Assembly: GCF_023093535.1 (NCBI RefSeq)
Contig: NZ_CP095757.1
Location: 248,001 to 312,000 of the forward strand
Reading direction: 5' to 3'
From: Halovivax limisalsi
GTDB taxonomy: Archaea; Halobacteriota; Halobacteria; Halobacteriales; Natrialbaceae
Length of the DNA: 64,000 bases
This document shows positions 63,127 to 64,000 of the stretch, piece after piece (within the stretch, counting starts at the first letter, position 1; each line of letters begins with the position of its first letter). The notes under the pieces are model-generated. The model saw only the letters and a list, made by a program, of their open reading frames with translations. It had not been told where the DNA came from and did not search any database. The position numbers and the translations under genes were made by a program.

Positions 63127-63202
63127 GCCGAGCGCAGGCGGTGACGCGATCGCAAGCGGTGGACATCCGGCAGTCCCCGCCGACCCGTCACGGAATGGCT
63201 AC

Positions 63203-63226
63203 AATACGGCCGGAAGCGTCCGTATT
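63203..63226. promoter_or_regulatory. inverted repeat upstream of the OsmC gene
   Basis: AATACGG (63203-63209) and CCGTATT (63220-63226) are perfect complements 10 bases apart. They end 17 bp before the OsmC ATG and overlap the likely promoter. A GGGGGAG ribosome-binding-like stretch follows. Confidence 0.4.
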
Positions 63227-63243
63227 CTTGCGGGGGAGACACC

Positions 63244-63849
63244 ATGACAGACGATCAGCAACTGGCACACGGTATCGACCGCGAGGCGATGGCCGCGTTC
63301 GCAGAGCACGCGTCGGCCGAGCCCGACGCCGTCCAGCTCGGCCTCGGGGCGTCGGCGACGTACGAGGGGACCGCCGCCCACAGCCTGGCGAAGATCGACA
63401 GCTACGACCTCGGCGGCGAGACCATCGACCGGGAGACGCGCGAGTACACGATTCCCTACGGCGCCTGGAAGGAGGTGCTCGAGGCCGGCGGATGGGTCGG
63501 CGCGACCGACCGCATCGAGCCCGTCGAGGCCGCCCTCTCCGCGCTCGCGGCCTGCATCAACGTCGGCATCTCGATCAACGCGGCGGCCGAGGGCGTCGCG
63601 TTCGACGAGCTCCGGACGAGCGTCCGTACCGACTTCGATCCGGCGGTCCTGTTCAGCCTCGCGGACCTCGAGACGGCCGACTCCGTCTACGGGAACCTGC
63701 AGGCGACGATCGAGATCGAGGGCGGCGACGTCGATCCCGAACGAGTCGACGAGTGGGCCCGCAGAGCCCCGGTCTACACGCTCGTCTCGCTCGCCCAGGA
63801 CGTCGAACTGACCGTCCAGACGCCCGCCGAGGTCGCGGGCGACGACTGA
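63244..63849 (+). CDS. OsmC family protein
   Basis: A 201-residue OsmC-type protein. SALAACINVGISINAAAEG carries the expected Cys on the central helix; the second conserved Cys of peroxidatic OsmC/Ohr is not seen. Peroxidase activity is therefore doubtful. The next gene follows after 9 bp, suggesting an operon. Confidence 0.85.
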   Translation: MTDDQQLAHGIDREAMAAFAEHASAEPDAVQLGLGASATYEGTAAHSLAKIDSYDLGGETIDRETREYTIPYGAWKEVLEAGGWVGATDRIEPVEAALSALAACINVGISINAAAEGVAFDELRTSVRTDFDPAVLFSLADLETADSVYGNLQATIEIEGGDVDPERVDEWARRAPVYTLVSLAQDVELTVQTPAEVAGDD

Positions 63850-63858
63850 GGTGACCTG

Positions 63859-64000
63859 ATGGACGCACTCGATACCCAGAAGCTCGAACGCGAGGTCACG
63901 GCGATGTACCGCGACGTCGCGACGGCCGCCGACGCGGAGCGACACTTCGAGACGGGCCGGGACCTCGCCGAGCGACTCGGCTACGACGCCGCCGACCTCC
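63859..64000 (+). CDS. class I SAM methyltransferase, 5' end only
   Basis: Only 47 residues are in the window. MYRDVATAADAERHFETGRD and LAERLGYDAADL resemble the N-terminus of haloarchaeal methyltransferases related to arsenite methyltransferases, from memory. It follows the OsmC gene by 9 bp. Confidence 0.6.
   Translation, partial: MDALDTQKLEREVTAMYRDVATAADAERHFETGRDLAERLGYDAADL

Noticed and set aside
1-64000. CRISPR arrays, tRNA or rRNA genes, or a prophage
   Set aside because: No regularly spaced repeats, tRNA-like ends, rRNA signatures, integrase or capsid genes were seen.

Overview
The window comes from a haloarchaeon (class Halobacteria). The DNA is GC-rich, with G or C favoured at third codon positions, and the proteins are acidic and poor in lysine. 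Exported proteins carry twin-arginine lipoprotein signals (RR followed by a lipobox Cys) or end in a PGF-CTERM-like tail. Many genes have a TATA-like box about 25-32 bp before the start codon and almost no leader. I cannot assign a genus. I found no tRNA, rRNA or CRISPR array.

Positions 133-1385 hold a small coiled protein, a universal stress protein and a small membrane protein. Positions 1591-16906 hold the most unusual locus: two gene strings that diverge from one intergenic region (6654-6793). The leftward string encodes a Cys-containing protein, a DUF389 membrane protein, a large membrane protein, a Tat lipoprotein beta-propeller and cytochrome oxidase subunit II. The rightward string encodes a membrane protein, a permease with a Cys-rich insert, an MFS-like protein, oxidase subunit I, a small membrane protein, a PadR-like regulator, a glutamate-dehydrogenase-like protein without catalytic residues, a second (cytoplasmic) beta-propeller paralogous to the first, and a DUF2182 Met-rich membrane protein. 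I read this as an unusual A-family heme-copper oxidase with its own assembly, copper-handling and regulatory genes. It is my main candidate for an undescribed system. A GC-rich dispersed repeat has entered two of its genes in frame.

Positions 16954-20810 hold an Orc1/Cdc6 protein, two small membrane proteins, a histidine kinase and a small Cys-rich protein. Positions 21625-33249 hold three large exported proteins in a row, two subtilisin-like proteases and a GH99-like protein. All three share CARDB-like domains and a PGF-CTERM-like end, and two share 89 of 90 bases at the sorting signal.

Positions 33277-45552 are mixed: an FAD monooxygenase divergent from an HTH_10 regulator, an acidic secreted protein, a DadD-type deaminase, a DUF4382 lipoprotein, a decayed IS5-type transposase, a SpoIIM-like protein, a possible toxin-antitoxin pair, hisG, a cupredoxin-tailed lipoprotein and a TraB-like protein. 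Positions 45565-64000 are mostly housekeeping: acetyltransferase, Nudix, MacB-like ABC exporter, RNase AM/FAU-1, riboflavin synthase, an inactive-looking M24 protein coupled to a UvrD-type helicase, small zinc-ribbon proteins, UbaA, a BtuF-like protein, a run of regulators and HalOD1-like proteins, OsmC, and the start of a methyltransferase.
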